A DNA stretch of 64,000 bases from Holophagales bacterium (GCA_009843505.1 VYDI01000002.1:54772-118771), one strand, 5' to 3'; shown: positions 48,312 through 57,937, numbered from the stretch's first letter. The notes: generated from the sequence alone by a model not told the origin. Translations and numbers: made by a program.

Positions 48312-49385
48312 GTGCTCCTCTACGTCCTGCGCCGGATCCTGCTCATGGTGCCGACGCTGGTCGGCGTCCTGCTGGTCAACTTCGTCATCATCCAGGCGGC
48401 GCCCGGCGGTCCGGTGGACCAGGCGATCGCTCGACTCCAGGGAACCGGTCTCGACGCCGGAGTCGGCCTGCTCGGCGGCGGCGCGGGCTCGACCCTGGAG
48501 GCCGAGTTCACCGCGACGGGCGGCATCGACCCGGCGCTCATCGAGGAACTCGAGCGGCAGTTCGGCTTCGACAAGCCCGCGCACGTGCGCTTTTTCATCA
48601 TGCTGCGCGACTACCTGCGCTTTGACCTCGGCGAGAGCTTCTACCAGGACGTCCCGGTCATCGACCTCGTCCTGGACCGGCTCCCGGTGTCGATGTCCCT
48701 GGGGCTCTGGACCCTGCTCATCGTCTACTCCGTTTCGATTCCGCTCGGCATCCGCAAGGCCACGGCCGACGGCTCGCGCTTCGACATCTGGACGAGCGTG
48801 GTCATCCTCGTCGGCTACGCGATCCCTGCTTTCATCCTCGCCGTGCTGCTGATCGTGCTCTTCGCGCGAGGCGGGATGATCGAGTACTTCCCCCTGCGGG
48901 GCCTCGTGTCCGACGACTTCGCCGACCTGGGGACGTGGGCCCAGGTGAAGGACTACTTCTGGCACCTGGTGCTGCCGATCTCGGCCCTGGTGGCCGGCAG
49001 CTTCGCCACGCTCACGATGCTGACCAAGAACTCGTTCCTCGACGAGATCCACAAGCAGTACGTGCTGACGGCCAAGGCGAAGGGTCTGCGGACGCGCCGC
49101 GTGCTCTACGGTCACGTGTTCCGCAACGCGATGCTGATCGTGATCGCCGGGTTCCCTCGCGCTCTGGTCGGCGCGCTGTTCACGGGCGTACTGCTGGCCG
49201 AGATCATCTTCTCGCTCGACGGCCTGGGCCTCCTCGGCTTCGAGGCGATCGTCACCCGGGACTACCCGATCATCTTCGGGACGCTGTACATCTCGACCCT
49301 GCTGGCGCTGGTGCTGCAGCTCCTGACGGACATCACCTACACGCTGACCGATCCACGGATCGACTTCGAGAGCCGCGAAGTGTGA
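48312..49385 (+). CDS. yejB: YejB-like ABC transporter permease
   Basis: 357 aa, GTG start 3 bp after yejA. First transmembrane helix at LYVLRRILLMVPTLVGVLLV, a long periplasmic loop, then the permease core with five further helices. The cytoplasmic coupling loop is LRTRRVLYGHVFRNAML. This is the inner-membrane pore half that pairs with YejE. The stop TGA overlaps the YejE GTG (GTGA). Confidence 0.9.
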   Translation: MLLYVLRRILLMVPTLVGVLLVNFVIIQAAPGGPVDQAIARLQGTGLDAGVGLLGGGAGSTLEAEFTATGGIDPALIEELERQFGFDKPAHVRFFIMLRDYLRFDLGESFYQDVPVIDLVLDRLPVSMSLGLWTLLIVYSVSIPLGIRKATADGSRFDIWTSVVILVGYAIPAFILAVLLIVLFARGGMIEYFPLRGLVSDDFADLGTWAQVKDYFWHLVLPISALVAGSFATLTMLTKNSFLDEIHKQYVLTAKAKGLRTRRVLYGHVFRNAMLIVIAGFPRALVGALFTGVLLAEIIFSLDGLGLLGFEAIVTRDYPIIFGTLYISTLLALVLQLLTDITYTLTDPRIDFESREV

Positions 49386-50509
49386 GCGGGTCCGACTCCG
49401 TCGGCGCGGCGGAACTTCCGGAGGCCGGCGCTTCGCGCCGGATGCCGGCGGGGACGCCGGCGCACCCAGTGTCGGCGGCGCTTCCGAGCCTGGGCCGCAG
49501 GCGATGGGCCGCCTTCAAGGCGAACCGGCGTGGCTACTGGTCGCTCGGGATCTTCCTCGTCATCTTCGGCGCCACCCTGTTCGCCGAGGTGCTCGCCAAC
49601 GACAAGCCCCTGGTGGTTCGCCACGAGGGCCGGTTCTACTTTCCGATCGTCGCGACGTACGCGGAGACCGAGTTCGGCGGCGTGTTCGAGACGGAGGCCG
49701 ACTACCGGGAGAGCTTCGTCAAGGAACTCATCCGCGACAGCGGGGGATGGATGATCTGGCCGCCGATCCCCTACGCCCACGACACGATCGACTACGAGCT
49801 TCCGGGGCCGGCCCCCTTTCCGCCGTCGGCCCGGCACTGGCTGGGCACCGACGACGTCGGCAAGGACGTCCTGGCGGGCCTCATCTACGGCATCCGGCTG
49901 TCCTTCCTGTTCGGGCTGGTGCTCACCGCCCTGAGCTCGATCATCGGCGTGCTGGCGGGCGCCGTCCAGGGCTACCTGGGCGGCAAGGTCGATCTGTTCG
50001 GCCAGCGCCTGATCGAGATTTGGGCCGGGCTGCCGATCCTGTTCGTGCTGATCATCCTCTCCAGCATCGTCGAGTCGAACGTCTTCTGGCTGCTCGGGAT
50101 CCTGGTCGCGTTCAGTTGGATGGCGCTGGTGGGCGTCGTCCGCGCCGAGGTGCTCCGGGCACGCAACTTCCAGTACGTGACGGCCGCGCGGGCCCTGGGA
50201 GCGGGGGATCGGCGGATCGTCCGACGGCATGTCCTGCCAAACGCGATGGTCGCGACCTTCACCTTCCTGCCCTTCATCCTCACCGGGTCGATCACGCTCC
50301 TGACGTCGCTCGACTTCCTCGGCTTCGGCCTGCCCGCCGACGCGCCTTCGCTCGGCCGGCTGCTCGCCCAGGGCCGCGCCAACCTGCACGCCCCCTGGCT
50401 GGGCGTCATGTCCTTCTTCACCCTGGCCACGCTCCTGACGCTCGTCATCTTCATCGGCGAAGCGCTGCGGGACGCCTTCGACCCGCGCCGGACCGGGATG
50501 CAGTCGTGA
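49382..50509 (+). CDS. yejE: YejE-like ABC transporter permease
   Basis: 375 aa from a GTG at 49382 (GTGA overlap with yejB). The N-terminal 30 residues or so come from the dispersed repeat and include MPAGTPAHPV; an ATG at 49441 could be used instead. The native protein resumes at RRRWAAFKANRRGYWSLG. Membrane core: SLGIFLVIFGATLFAEVLA, then LSFLFGLVLTALSSIIGVLA and the coupling loop RALGAGDRRIVRRHVLPNA. A YejE hallmark is the periplasmic WMIWPPIPYAHDTIDYELPG. Inner membrane, partner of YejB. Confidence 0.88.
   Translation: MSGSDSVGAAELPEAGASRRMPAGTPAHPVSAALPSLGRRRWAAFKANRRGYWSLGIFLVIFGATLFAEVLANDKPLVVRHEGRFYFPIVATYAETEFGGVFETEADYRESFVKELIRDSGGWMIWPPIPYAHDTIDYELPGPAPFPPSARHWLGTDDVGKDVLAGLIYGIRLSFLFGLVLTALSSIIGVLAGAVQGYLGGKVDLFGQRLIEIWAGLPILFVLIILSSIVESNVFWLLGILVAFSWMALVGVVRAEVLRARNFQYVTAARALGAGDRRIVRRHVLPNAMVATFTFLPFILTGSITLLTSLDFLGFGLPADAPSLGRLLAQGRANLHAPWLGVMSFFTLATLLTLVIFIGEALRDAFDPRRTGMQS
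49411..49470. repeat. Dispersed repeat copy inside the 5' end of yejE
   Basis: Core at 49444-49470, with the same left flank as the 28464-28523 copy. It is read in frame as part of the YejE leader without a stop codon. Confidence 0.75.
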
Positions 50510-52080
50510 CGGCGCCTCCGTTTCTCGAGATCGCCGACCTCTCGGTCGCCTTCGACGGCGTTCGGGTCGTCCACGGGCTCGACCTGCGCCTCGACCGTGG
50601 CGAGTCCGTCGCCCTGGTCGGCGAGTCCGGCTCGGGCAAGTCGGTCACGGCGCTGTCGGTCCTTCAACTGCTTTCGTATCCCCGCGCCTCGCATCCGACC
50701 GGTTCGATCCTCGTGGACGGCGAAGAGGTCGTCGGCGCCGGCGAGCAGGAGATGCGCGCCATCCGCGGCAGCCGGATCTCGATGGTCTTCCAGGAGCCGA
50801 TGACCTCGCTGAATCCGCTTCACACGATCAGGAAGCAGGTCGAGGAGGTGCTCGCGGTGCATGGCGGTCTGGGCGGAGCCGCCGCCCGGGAACGGACCGT
50901 GGAACTGCTCGAACTCGTCGGCCTCCAGGAGGCGCGCGAGCGGCTCGACTCCTACCCGCACCAGCTCTCGGGCGGCCAGCGCCAGCGGGTGATGATCGCG
51001 ATGGCGATCGCCAACGAACCCGACCTGCTGATCGCCGACGAGCCGACGACCGCGCTCGACGTCACCGTCCAGGCCCAAATCCTGGCGCTGATCAAGGAGC
51101 TGCAGGAGCGGCTCGGGATGGCGTTGTTGCTGATCACCCACGATCTCGGGATCGTCCGCGCGATGGCCGACCGCGTCTACGTGATGGAGCAGGGGCACGT
51201 CGTCGAGGAGGGCGAGACGGCCGAGGTCTTCGTGCGGCCGGCGCATCCCTACACGCGCAAGCTGATCGACGCCGAGCCGCGGAGCGTCTGCCCGATCGCG
51301 GAGAACGAAGCGCCTGTTCTGGTCGAGACAACGGACCTGACCGTCGAGTTCCCGTTGCGGGCGTGGCCGCGGAAGAAGGTCCTGGTCGCCGTCGACGACG
51401 TGTCCATTCGCGTCCGGCAGGGACATAGCCTCGGCGTCGTCGGCGAATCGGGAAGCGGCAAGACGACCCTGGCGATGGCGATCGTCCGCCTGCTCCAGAG
51501 CCGCGGCGAGATCGTCTTCGACGGCCGGTCGATCGACGGCCTGGGCTTCAGGCAGCTCAAGCCGCTTCGCCGGTCGATGCAGATCGTCTTCCAGGACCCG
51601 TACGGCAGCCTTTCGCCGCGCCTGACCGTCGAGGAGATCGTCGCCGAGGGTCTGGTCATCCACAAACCGGGCATGAGTGCGGGCGAACGCCGCGACCGCG
51701 TCGCCGAAGTCCTGACCGAAGTCGGCCTCGAACCGGAGATCGCGCGCCGCTACCCGCACGAGTTCTCCGGCGGCCAGCGCCAGCGCATCGCTGTGGCCCG
51801 CGCGATGATCCTCCGCCCCCGCTTCGTCGTCCTGGACGAGCCGACGTCCTCACTCGACATGACGGTGCAGGCGCAGATCGTCGAACTCCTGCTCGACCTC
51901 CAGCAGCGCCACGGGCTCACCTACCTCTTCATCAGTCACGACCTCAAGGTCGTTCGCGCCCTCTGCGACGAGATCGCCGTCATGAAGGAAGGCCGGATCG
52001 TCGAGCAGGGGCCGGCCGACGAACTGTTCGAAGCGCCGCGCGAGTCCTACACGCGTGCCCTCATGAACGCAGCGCTTTGA
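50506..52080 (+). CDS. yejF: YejF-like dual ATP-binding ABC protein
   Basis: 524 aa, GTG overlapping yejE by 4 bp. Two complete ABC domains: domain 1 with GESGSGKS (39-46), [14 protein letters not shown] and [12 protein letters not shown]; domain 2 with GESGSGKT (313-320), [14 protein letters not shown] and [12 protein letters not shown]. Oligopeptide-type linker [12 protein letters not shown]. Drives the YejBE pore with ATP. The stop overlaps the start of the following propeller gene (TGATG), so that gene may be part of the same message. Confidence 0.92.
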   Translation: MTAPPFLEIADLSVAFDGVRVVHGLDLRLDRGESVALVGESGSGKSVTALSVLQLLSYPRASHPTGSILVDGEEVVGAGEQEMRAIRGSRISMVFQEPMTSLNPLHTIRKQVEEVLAVHGGLGGAAARERTVELLELVGLQEARERLDSYPHQLSGGQRQRVMIAMAIANEPDLLIADEPTTALDVTVQAQILALIKELQERLGMALLLITHDLGIVRAMADRVYVMEQGHVVEEGETAEVFVRPAHPYTRKLIDAEPRSVCPIAENEAPVLVETTDLTVEFPLRAWPRKKVLVAVDDVSIRVRQGHSLGVVGESGSGKTTLAMAIVRLLQSRGEIVFDGRSIDGLGFRQLKPLRRSMQIVFQDPYGSLSPRLTVEEIVAEGLVIHKPGMSAGERRDRVAEVLTEVGLEPEIARRYPHEFSGGQRQRIAVARAMILRPRFVVLDEPTSSLDMTVQAQIVELLLDLQQRHGLTYLFISHDLKVVRALCDEIAVMKEGRIVEQGPADELFEAPRESYTRALMNAAL

Positions 52081-53462
52081 TGGAGCCACCTACCTTGATG
52101 GAACCACCCAAGATGAAAGCTGCACCCTCGATCCTGATCGCCGCCGTCACCGTCGTCGGCGCAGGCGCCACCACGTTCGGGCAATCCGCCGCGCCGCCCT
52201 CGCCCGACCCCGCGCGCCAGTGGAACCAGTTCCGGGGTCCCGCCGGCGACGGCCGCACCCCTGCGATCGACGTGCCGATCGTCTTCGGTGAAGGCCAGCT
52301 CGTGCGCTGGAAGACGCCCATCCACGACGAGGGCTGGTCCTCTCCTGTGGTTTGGGGCGAGCAGGTCTGGGTGACGACCGCTCGCGAGGACGGCACCGAG
52401 TTGTTCGCGGTCGCGGTCGACCTGGAGAGCGGAGAGATCGTGCACGACATCAAGGTCTTCGACGTCGCCAACCCACAGGTCGCCTGGGACGGCCACAACA
52501 CCCACGCGACGCCGACGCCGGTGATCGAGGAAGGCCGCATCTACGTCCACTTCGGCAGCTACGGCACGGCGGCGCTCGACACGCGGACCGGCGAGAAGTT
52601 GTGGGAGAGGCGGGATCTGAACACCGACCACCGGGTGCGGCCGGCTTCGTCGCCCGTGCTCTCGGGCGACTCGCTGTTCCTCGCCTACGACGGTGTGGAC
52701 CGGCAGTTCGCCGCGGCACTCGACAGGCGCACCGGCGAGACCCTCTGGCTCCGGAATCGCGAGGTCGCGACCGATTTCGGGGAGAAGCTCCGCGCGCAGG
52801 GGATCACGGATATCGAGAGCGTGCTGGCCGCGAAGCCGAACGACAACCGCAAGGCGTACGCCACCTCGACACTGATCGAACACGAAGGCCAGCGGCAGCT
52901 CATCAGCCCGGCCTCGGAGGTCACGTTCGCCTACGACCCCGAAACCGGCGACGAACTGTGGCGCGTGGTCCACGAGGGCTGGGGGTGGAACCTGGCCTGT
53001 CGGCCCGTGTACGCGCATGGCCTCGTCTACTTCACCCAGGGGGTCTCCCGTTTACTCGTGGCGGTGGACCCCGGCGGTTCCGGCGATGTCACCGACACGC
53101 ACGTCGCCTGGAGCGAGTCGCGCGGCACTCCGGAGATCCCCTCGCCGATCATTGTGGACGACCTGCTCTACATGGTCTCCGACACGGGCGGCGTGGTGAC
53201 GGCTCTGGACGCGACGACGGGGGAGCGTATGTGGCGGGCACGCCTCCCCTCCGGAGGCGACCACTGGGCCTCGCCCGTGGCCGCCGAGGGCCGGATCTAC
53301 CTCACGAGCCGCGATGGCACGGTGTCGGTGATCTCGGCGTCGCGGGAGTTCGAGGTTCTGGCGGAGAACGAGTTCGACGAGAGTCTCACCGCGTCGCCCG
53401 CCGTTGTCGATGGCGCGATCATCCTGCGCTCCGAAGGACATCTGTACCGGATCTCGGGCTAG
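52080..53462 (+). CDS. Secreted PQQ-like beta-propeller protein
   Basis: 460 aa if started at the ATG overlapping the yejF stop. ATGs at 52098 and 52113 (MKAAPSILIAAVTVVGAG) are alternatives closer to the signal peptide. Blade repeats: QWNQFRGPAGDGR, AALDTRTGEKLWERRD, AALDRRTGETLWLRN, FAYDPETGDELWRVV, TALDATTGERMWRARL. The start WNQFRGPAGDGRTP is typical of outer-membrane-associated BamB-like proteins in Acidobacteriota and Planctomycetota. No catalytic site recognised. Its position after yejF suggests co-expression with peptide uptake. Confidence 0.85.
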   Translation: MEPPTLMEPPKMKAAPSILIAAVTVVGAGATTFGQSAAPPSPDPARQWNQFRGPAGDGRTPAIDVPIVFGEGQLVRWKTPIHDEGWSSPVVWGEQVWVTTAREDGTELFAVAVDLESGEIVHDIKVFDVANPQVAWDGHNTHATPTPVIEEGRIYVHFGSYGTAALDTRTGEKLWERRDLNTDHRVRPASSPVLSGDSLFLAYDGVDRQFAAALDRRTGETLWLRNREVATDFGEKLRAQGITDIESVLAAKPNDNRKAYATSTLIEHEGQRQLISPASEVTFAYDPETGDELWRVVHEGWGWNLACRPVYAHGLVYFTQGVSRLLVAVDPGGSGDVTDTHVAWSESRGTPEIPSPIIVDDLLYMVSDTGGVVTALDATTGERMWRARLPSGGDHWASPVAAEGRIYLTSRDGTVSVISASREFEVLAENEFDESLTASPAVVDGAIILRSEGHLYRISG

Positions 53463-53509
53463 CGGGAACGTGGGAGCCCGGCGAACCGTGTCGGGTGGCC
53501 ACGGCTCCC

Positions 53510-53515
53510 TATAAT
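53510..53515 (+). promoter_or_regulatory. TATAAT -10 element of the TonB receptor gene
   Basis: A consensus TATAAT ends 12 bp before the ATG at 53528. Predicted transcription would begin about 5 bp upstream of the start codon. No Shine-Dalgarno and only a poor -35. Confidence 0.5.
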
Positions 53516-53527
53516 CGGCGCGCAACC

Positions 53528-56104
53528 ATGACCTGGACGACGAGACACCTGTTCCCGGCCGCTGCCGCGGCCACCGCCATCATCCTGCTCATGCCGGCCG
53601 CCGGAGCGGCCCAGGAAGAGGACCAGGATCACGAGGCCGAGGCCGCTGAGGAGGCCGAAGAGCACGCTCACTTCGACGAACAGATCGTCGTCCTCGGGAG
53701 CCGCGCGCACGCCCGTTCGGTGACCGAGTCCCAGGTGCCCATCGACGCGATCCCGGTCGAGGACATCACGCGCCAGGGCGCGACGACGCTCGACTACCAG
53801 TTGCGGAACCTGATTCCGTCCTTCAACGTCGCGACCCACCCGATCAGCGACGCGGCGACCCTGGTGCGGCCGGCCAGCCTGCGGAACCTCGCCCACGACC
53901 ACACGCTGATCCTGGTCAACGGCAAGCGCCGCCACCGGTCGTCGGTCGTCGCCTGGTTCGGCGGGGTGACGGATGGGGCCCAGGGACCCGACATCTCGAC
54001 GATCCCGGCGATCGCCCTGCAAAGGGTGGAGGTGCTGCGCGACGGCGCGTCGGCCCAGTACGGCTCGGACGCGATCGCCGGCGTCATCAACTTCCTGCTC
54101 AAGGACGACGCCTCGGGCGGCTCGATCGAGGTGAACCGGGGCAGCTACATCGCCGGCGACGGCGCCGGCTACAGCGTCGCCGGCAACTTCGGCCTGCCGA
54201 TGGGCGCGAACGGTTTCGCCAACCTGAGCTTCGAAGTCGGCGGCGCCGATCCGACCAGCCGCAGCGTCCAGCGCCAGGACGCGGCCGCGCTGATCGCCGC
54301 CGGCAACCACGACGTCCTCCAGCCGGTGCAGATCTGGGGCAACCCCAGGGTCGAGGACGATGTGAAGCTGTTCGCCAATATCGGCCACGAGTCGGGCGGC
54401 GGCCTGGAGTTCTACGGCTTCGCCAACTACGCGGAGAAGAAGATGACCGAGGGCTTCTTCTTCCGAAACCCGAACTCCCGCCAGAGCATCTACAGCCTCG
54501 ACGGCGGCGAGACGCTGCTGATCGGCGATGTCCTCCGCGCGAACGGCATGGGCTCGGCGAACTGCCCCGTCGTCACCGTGACGAACAACGTGCCCGACCC
54601 GGTCGCGCTGGGCCAGGTGTTCGACGACCCGAACTGCTTCTCCTTCCAGGAGATCGCTCCCGGCGGCTTCACCCCGCAGTTCGGCGGCTACGTCTCGGAC
54701 AGCTCGATCGTCGCGGGGTTCAGGAAGGAGCTGGACAACGGCCTCACCTGGGATCTCTCCGCGAGCTTCGGCTCGCACGAGTCGGACTTCTTCTTCATGA
54801 ACACGGTCAACGCGTCGCTCGGCCCGGACACGCCGCGCGACTTCGATCCCGGCCTCTACGAACAGGAAGACGTCAACCTGAACTTCGACGTGTCCTACTC
54901 GGTCTCCCACCGGCTCAACGTTGCCGCCGGCGCGGAGTGGCGCGACGAGAGCTTCACGGTCGGCCCCGGCGGGCGGGCGTCCTGGGAGGTCGGTCCGTAC
55001 GCGGCCCAGGGCTTCATTCCCGCCTCGAACGGCTTCCCCGGCTTCCCCGACTACACGGGTGGAACCTGGAGTCGCGAGAACGTCGCCGTCTACGGCGACG
55101 TCGAGCTGCACGGGGAGGACGACCAGTGGGGCCTGGGAGCCGCTCTACGGGTCGAGGACTACGACGTCTTCGGCAACACGACGAACGGCAAGCTGTCGTT
55201 CCGCCGCGTGCTGAGCGAGACCGCCGCGATCCGCGGCGGGGTCAGCACGGGCTTCCGCGCCCCGACGCCCGGGCAGCAGAACGCGCTGAACGTGCAGACC
55301 ACGATCGACCCGACGACCCTGGAACTCGTCGACAGCGCCACCGTGCCGTCCACCTTCATCGCGGCGGAGCTGCGGGGAGGCAAGCCGCTCGAACCAGAGG
55401 AGTCCGTCCACGCGACCGCCGGTCTGGTGATCGACAACGGACCGTTCACGTTGACCGCCGACGTCTTCAACGTCGACATCGACGACCGGCTGTCGCTGTC
55501 GCAGGTGATCACGCTCACCGAGGACGAGCGCGAGCTGCTGCTCTCGCAGGGCATCACCTCGGCGCGGAACCTGTCCTTCTTCCGCTTCTTCATCAACGAC
55601 TTCTCGACACGGACCCAAGGCATCGACGTCGTCTCGACCTGGATTCCGCTCGCCCTCGGCGGCGACACCGAGTTCAGCTTCAGCCTGAACTACACCGACA
55701 CCGAAGTAACCAAGGAGTCCGACCTGCTGAGCGCCGCGGACGTGCTCTCCATCGAGCGCGGAGTGCCCCGCCTCCGCTGGAACCTCGCGGTCGGCCAGCA
55801 GGTCGGCCCGGTTGGTCTGCTGGGCCGCCTCAGCTACTACGGCTCCTGGATCGACTACTACTACACGCGGCTGTGGGTGGACCCCGCGCCGCCGGTCCAG
55901 GACGCGGCCTTCATCTTCGACTTCGAGGCCACGATCCCGATCGCCGCGGACACGACGGTTTCCGTCGGCGCCCAGAACATGTTCGACACCTTCGCGTCCG
56001 CGCCCGCGGGCCTCGTCGACGTGCTCGGTTCGCGGTACAGCCCGGTGACGCCGTGGGGTCTCAGTGGCGGCTACTACTACGCGAGGCTCAACTACCGCTG
56101 GTGA
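53528..56104 (+). CDS. TonB-dependent receptor, vitamin/siderophore type
   Basis: 858 aa from the ATG at 53528. Signal peptide to about residue 28, then an acidic, Glu-rich spacer (EEDQDHEAEAAEEAEE) and a TonB-box-like FDEQIVVLGSRAHARSVTE. Plug: IPVEDITRQGATTLDYQLRN, HTLILVNGKRRHRSSVV, EVLRDGASAQYGSDAIAGVI. A long barrel ends GGYYYARLNYRW with the C-terminal aromatic residue. Unlike the other three receptors it lacks the carboxypeptidase-regulatory-like domain. The end overlaps the convergent DsbA-like gene by 17 bp. Confidence 0.92.
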   Translation: MTWTTRHLFPAAAAATAIILLMPAAGAAQEEDQDHEAEAAEEAEEHAHFDEQIVVLGSRAHARSVTESQVPIDAIPVEDITRQGATTLDYQLRNLIPSFNVATHPISDAATLVRPASLRNLAHDHTLILVNGKRRHRSSVVAWFGGVTDGAQGPDISTIPAIALQRVEVLRDGASAQYGSDAIAGVINFLLKDDASGGSIEVNRGSYIAGDGAGYSVAGNFGLPMGANGFANLSFEVGGADPTSRSVQRQDAAALIAAGNHDVLQPVQIWGNPRVEDDVKLFANIGHESGGGLEFYGFANYAEKKMTEGFFFRNPNSRQSIYSLDGGETLLIGDVLRANGMGSANCPVVTVTNNVPDPVALGQVFDDPNCFSFQEIAPGGFTPQFGGYVSDSSIVAGFRKELDNGLTWDLSASFGSHESDFFFMNTVNASLGPDTPRDFDPGLYEQEDVNLNFDVSYSVSHRLNVAAGAEWRDESFTVGPGGRASWEVGPYAAQGFIPASNGFPGFPDYTGGTWSRENVAVYGDVELHGEDDQWGLGAALRVEDYDVFGNTTNGKLSFRRVLSETAAIRGGVSTGFRAPTPGQQNALNVQTTIDPTTLELVDSATVPSTFIAAELRGGKPLEPEESVHATAGLVIDNGPFTLTADVFNVDIDDRLSLSQVITLTEDERELLLSQGITSARNLSFFRFFINDFSTRTQGIDVVSTWIPLALGGDTEFSFSLNYTDTEVTKESDLLSAADVLSIERGVPRLRWNLAVGQQVGPVGLLGRLSYYGSWIDYYYTRLWVDPAPPVQDAAFIFDFEATIPIAADTTVSVGAQNMFDTFASAPAGLVDVLGSRYSPVTPWGLSGGYYYARLNYRW

Positions 56105-57509
56105 GCCGCCGATACTCGTCCTCCAGAACCCACAGCCGATCCTGCCCCCAAGCCGCCACCGACCCCACACGGAACGACGGCACGCCCCACAGCCCGAGGT
56201 CGAACAACTCCTCCCGGTTCCGCTCCGCCTCCTCCCGCCAGGCCGGATCGTCCAGGTATCCACGACCCTCGGTCCAGTCCAGCCCGGCGTCCTCGACGAT
56301 CCGCCGCAACCCCCGGTCCGAACCCGCATCGACCGCCTGCGAGAACACGAGCGTCATGAACGACCGGAAGTACTCGATCCCTCGCCCCTGCTCGATCGCC
56401 CACGGCAACAGCGAGTAGCCGCGCTCCACCGGCTTGCCGACCGGATCGGAGATGGGGCCGAACTGAACGCCGTTCCGCCGCGCCTCGCGCGCCGCGTCGA
56501 GGAGGATGTACACGCGCTTCGACCGCTTCACCGGCAGGCCGCGCATGACCATCGGCAGGACGAAGCGGATCCGCAGGTTGACGCCGAAGGCCTCGGCGAG
56601 ACGGATCACCCGCTCGGTCGAGATCCAGGTGTACGGGCTCCGAAACGACGCGAAGAAGTGGAGGTCGGGAAGGTCAGCCGCTTCGAGGGCTTCGCCCGGA
56701 ACCGGCTCCTCCAGCAGCCGCGGCTGCGCATAGATCGGCGCCCCTGTCGGTGCGCCAGGCGTTGGGGGATTGCCAGGAAGCCCCAGACTGGGTGCGCCGG
56801 CGTCCCCGCCGGCATCCGCCGCAGGCGGAATCCGCGCCTCCGTGGCAGCTGGCCGTCGCGCCCCAAGATCAGCCAACCGCTCCTCCAGATACGCAAGCCG
56901 GTCAATCCCCCAGGTCCACTCGCCACCGTAGAAGCAGGTGCCGCCCAGGTAGTGGCCGAGGTCAGCGCGCTGTTCGGTGCCAGCGCGGAGCGCGGCCTCG
57001 AGTGTTGCTTCGGTCGCCGTGTCCTCGGCCGCGGCGACGGGCTCGCCACTCCACAGACGTTTGCCCGACGCCACAGCCATCTCCAGAGTCGCCGCCGACC
57101 CCGGTTTCTCCGGCGCCGCCAGCGTGGCGGCCAGTTGGCGCTGCACGCTAGTCACCGACTCTCTAACTGGCGGTTCCTCAGAGGTCACATGGAACCCGCC
57201 CTTCGCCGCCAACCGCCGCGCATCGACCAGCGAGTACGACTCCAGCAACGCCCGCGCCGGCGCCGCCCAGTCCTCCGGCGGCTCCACCAGCCAGGTCACC
57301 ACCTCAACCTCGTAGCGCTCCTGGAGCATCGCCAGCGCCTGAGCCAGCAGATGCGAGTACGGATCGTCGACCTGGTGGAAGAACTCAATCCGGTGCGGCT
57401 CCCCCTTGCGCCGGCGTTCCCGCTCCGCGCGCGCCCGCGCCTTGTCGCGCCTGCGCTCGTCGAGGAGGTGGGTCGAGAACTGCTTCGAGGCGAAGGACTT
57501 GATCGACAT
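56088..57509 (-). CDS. Tandem DsbA-like (thioredoxin-fold) protein
   Basis: 473 aa, ATG with GGGAG upstream. Two thioredoxin-fold segments of the DsbA/2-hydroxychromene-2-carboxylate isomerase type: the first begins IEFFHQVDDPYSHLLAQAL (about 41-59), the second HFFASFRSPYTWISTE. FRSPYTW and the C-terminal GLWGVPSFRVG match HCCA isomerase/DsbA oxidoreductases without a CxxC pair. No signal peptide, basic N-terminus. The linker between the two domains carries DAGGDAGAPS, translated from a dispersed repeat. A glutathione-type isomerase role is possible but not shown. Confidence 0.8.
   Translation of the reverse strand: MSIKSFASKQFSTHLLDERRRDKARARAERERRRKGEPHRIEFFHQVDDPYSHLLAQALAMLQERYEVEVVTWLVEPPEDWAAPARALLESYSLVDARRLAAKGGFHVTSEEPPVRESVTSVQRQLAATLAAPEKPGSAATLEMAVASGKRLWSGEPVAAAEDTATEATLEAALRAGTEQRADLGHYLGGTCFYGGEWTWGIDRLAYLEERLADLGARRPAATEARIPPAADAGGDAGAPSLGLPGNPPTPGAPTGAPIYAQPRLLEEPVPGEALEAADLPDLHFFASFRSPYTWISTERVIRLAEAFGVNLRIRFVLPMVMRGLPVKRSKRVYILLDAAREARRNGVQFGPISDPVGKPVERGYSLLPWAIEQGRGIEYFRSFMTLVFSQAVDAGSDRGLRRIVEDAGLDWTEGRGYLDDPAWREEAERNREELFDLGLWGVPSFRVGSVAAWGQDRLWVLEDEYRRLTSGS
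56787..56813. repeat. Dispersed repeat copy inside the DsbA-like gene
   Basis: The 27-bp core (ACTGGGTGCG, then the GCCGGCG/CGCCGGC hairpin) lies in the linker-coding part of the 56088-57509 gene and is read in frame. A further small hairpin TCCGCC/GGCGGA follows at 56815-56829. Confidence 0.75.
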
Positions 57510-57621
57510 GGATGCTCCCGGAGTGCGGTGTCCGCGTCGGTGCGGTCAGGATGGTCGGAGGCAGTCTGCCGCAGTTCCGTGCCAGTCACAATCTCCTCCC
57601 ACGCATCGTCCGCAGAGGGTG

Positions 57622-57660
57622 TTGACCACCGTCAGGGCGTTGGCATAGGCTTGGCCTATG
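57622..57660 (+). promoter_or_regulatory. vapBC promoter and palindromic operator over the start codon
   Basis: TTGACC (57622-57627) and TAGGCT (57646-57651) are 18 bp apart. The perfect palindrome CATAGGC-TTG-GCCTATG (57644-57660) covers the -10 and ends in the vapB ATG. Transcription would start at about the ATG, giving a leaderless message. VapB antitoxins bind such palindromes to repress their operon. Confidence 0.6.
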
Positions 57661-57924
57661 TCAGGCGTTGCACGACCGTCAGCATCTCAGCCGTTTCGGG
57701 TGGCTCGTCTGTTCCGCAACGGCCGGAATCAGGCGCTCCGGATCCCGCGCGAGTTCGAACTGCAGGCCGACGAGGTGACCATTCACCGGGAGGATCGTCG
57801 CTTGATCATCGAACCAGTCGACCGGAAGCCATCGCTTGCAGAGGTTCTCTCGCGTCTCGTCCCGCTCGAAGAAGACTTCCCGACCATCGAGGATCCTCCG
57901 GTCGAGCCGGAAGAGATCCTCTGA
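57658..57924 (+). CDS. vapB: VapB-family antitoxin
   Basis: 88 aa. The AbrB/SpoVT-like DNA-binding motif is RVARLFRNGRNQALRIPREF (13-32), followed by LQADEVTIHREDRRLIIEP. The acidic C-terminus (LEEDFPTIEDPPVEPEEIL) is the usual toxin-wrapping tail. The ATG at 57658 is the last three bases of the operator palindrome; a GTG at 57700 is an alternative without operator overlap. vapC follows 13 bp downstream. Confidence 0.88.
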   Translation: MSGVARPSASQPFRVARLFRNGRNQALRIPREFELQADEVTIHREDRRLIIEPVDRKPSLAEVLSRLVPLEEDFPTIEDPPVEPEEIL

Positions 57925-57937
57925 CTCGGCGAAAACC

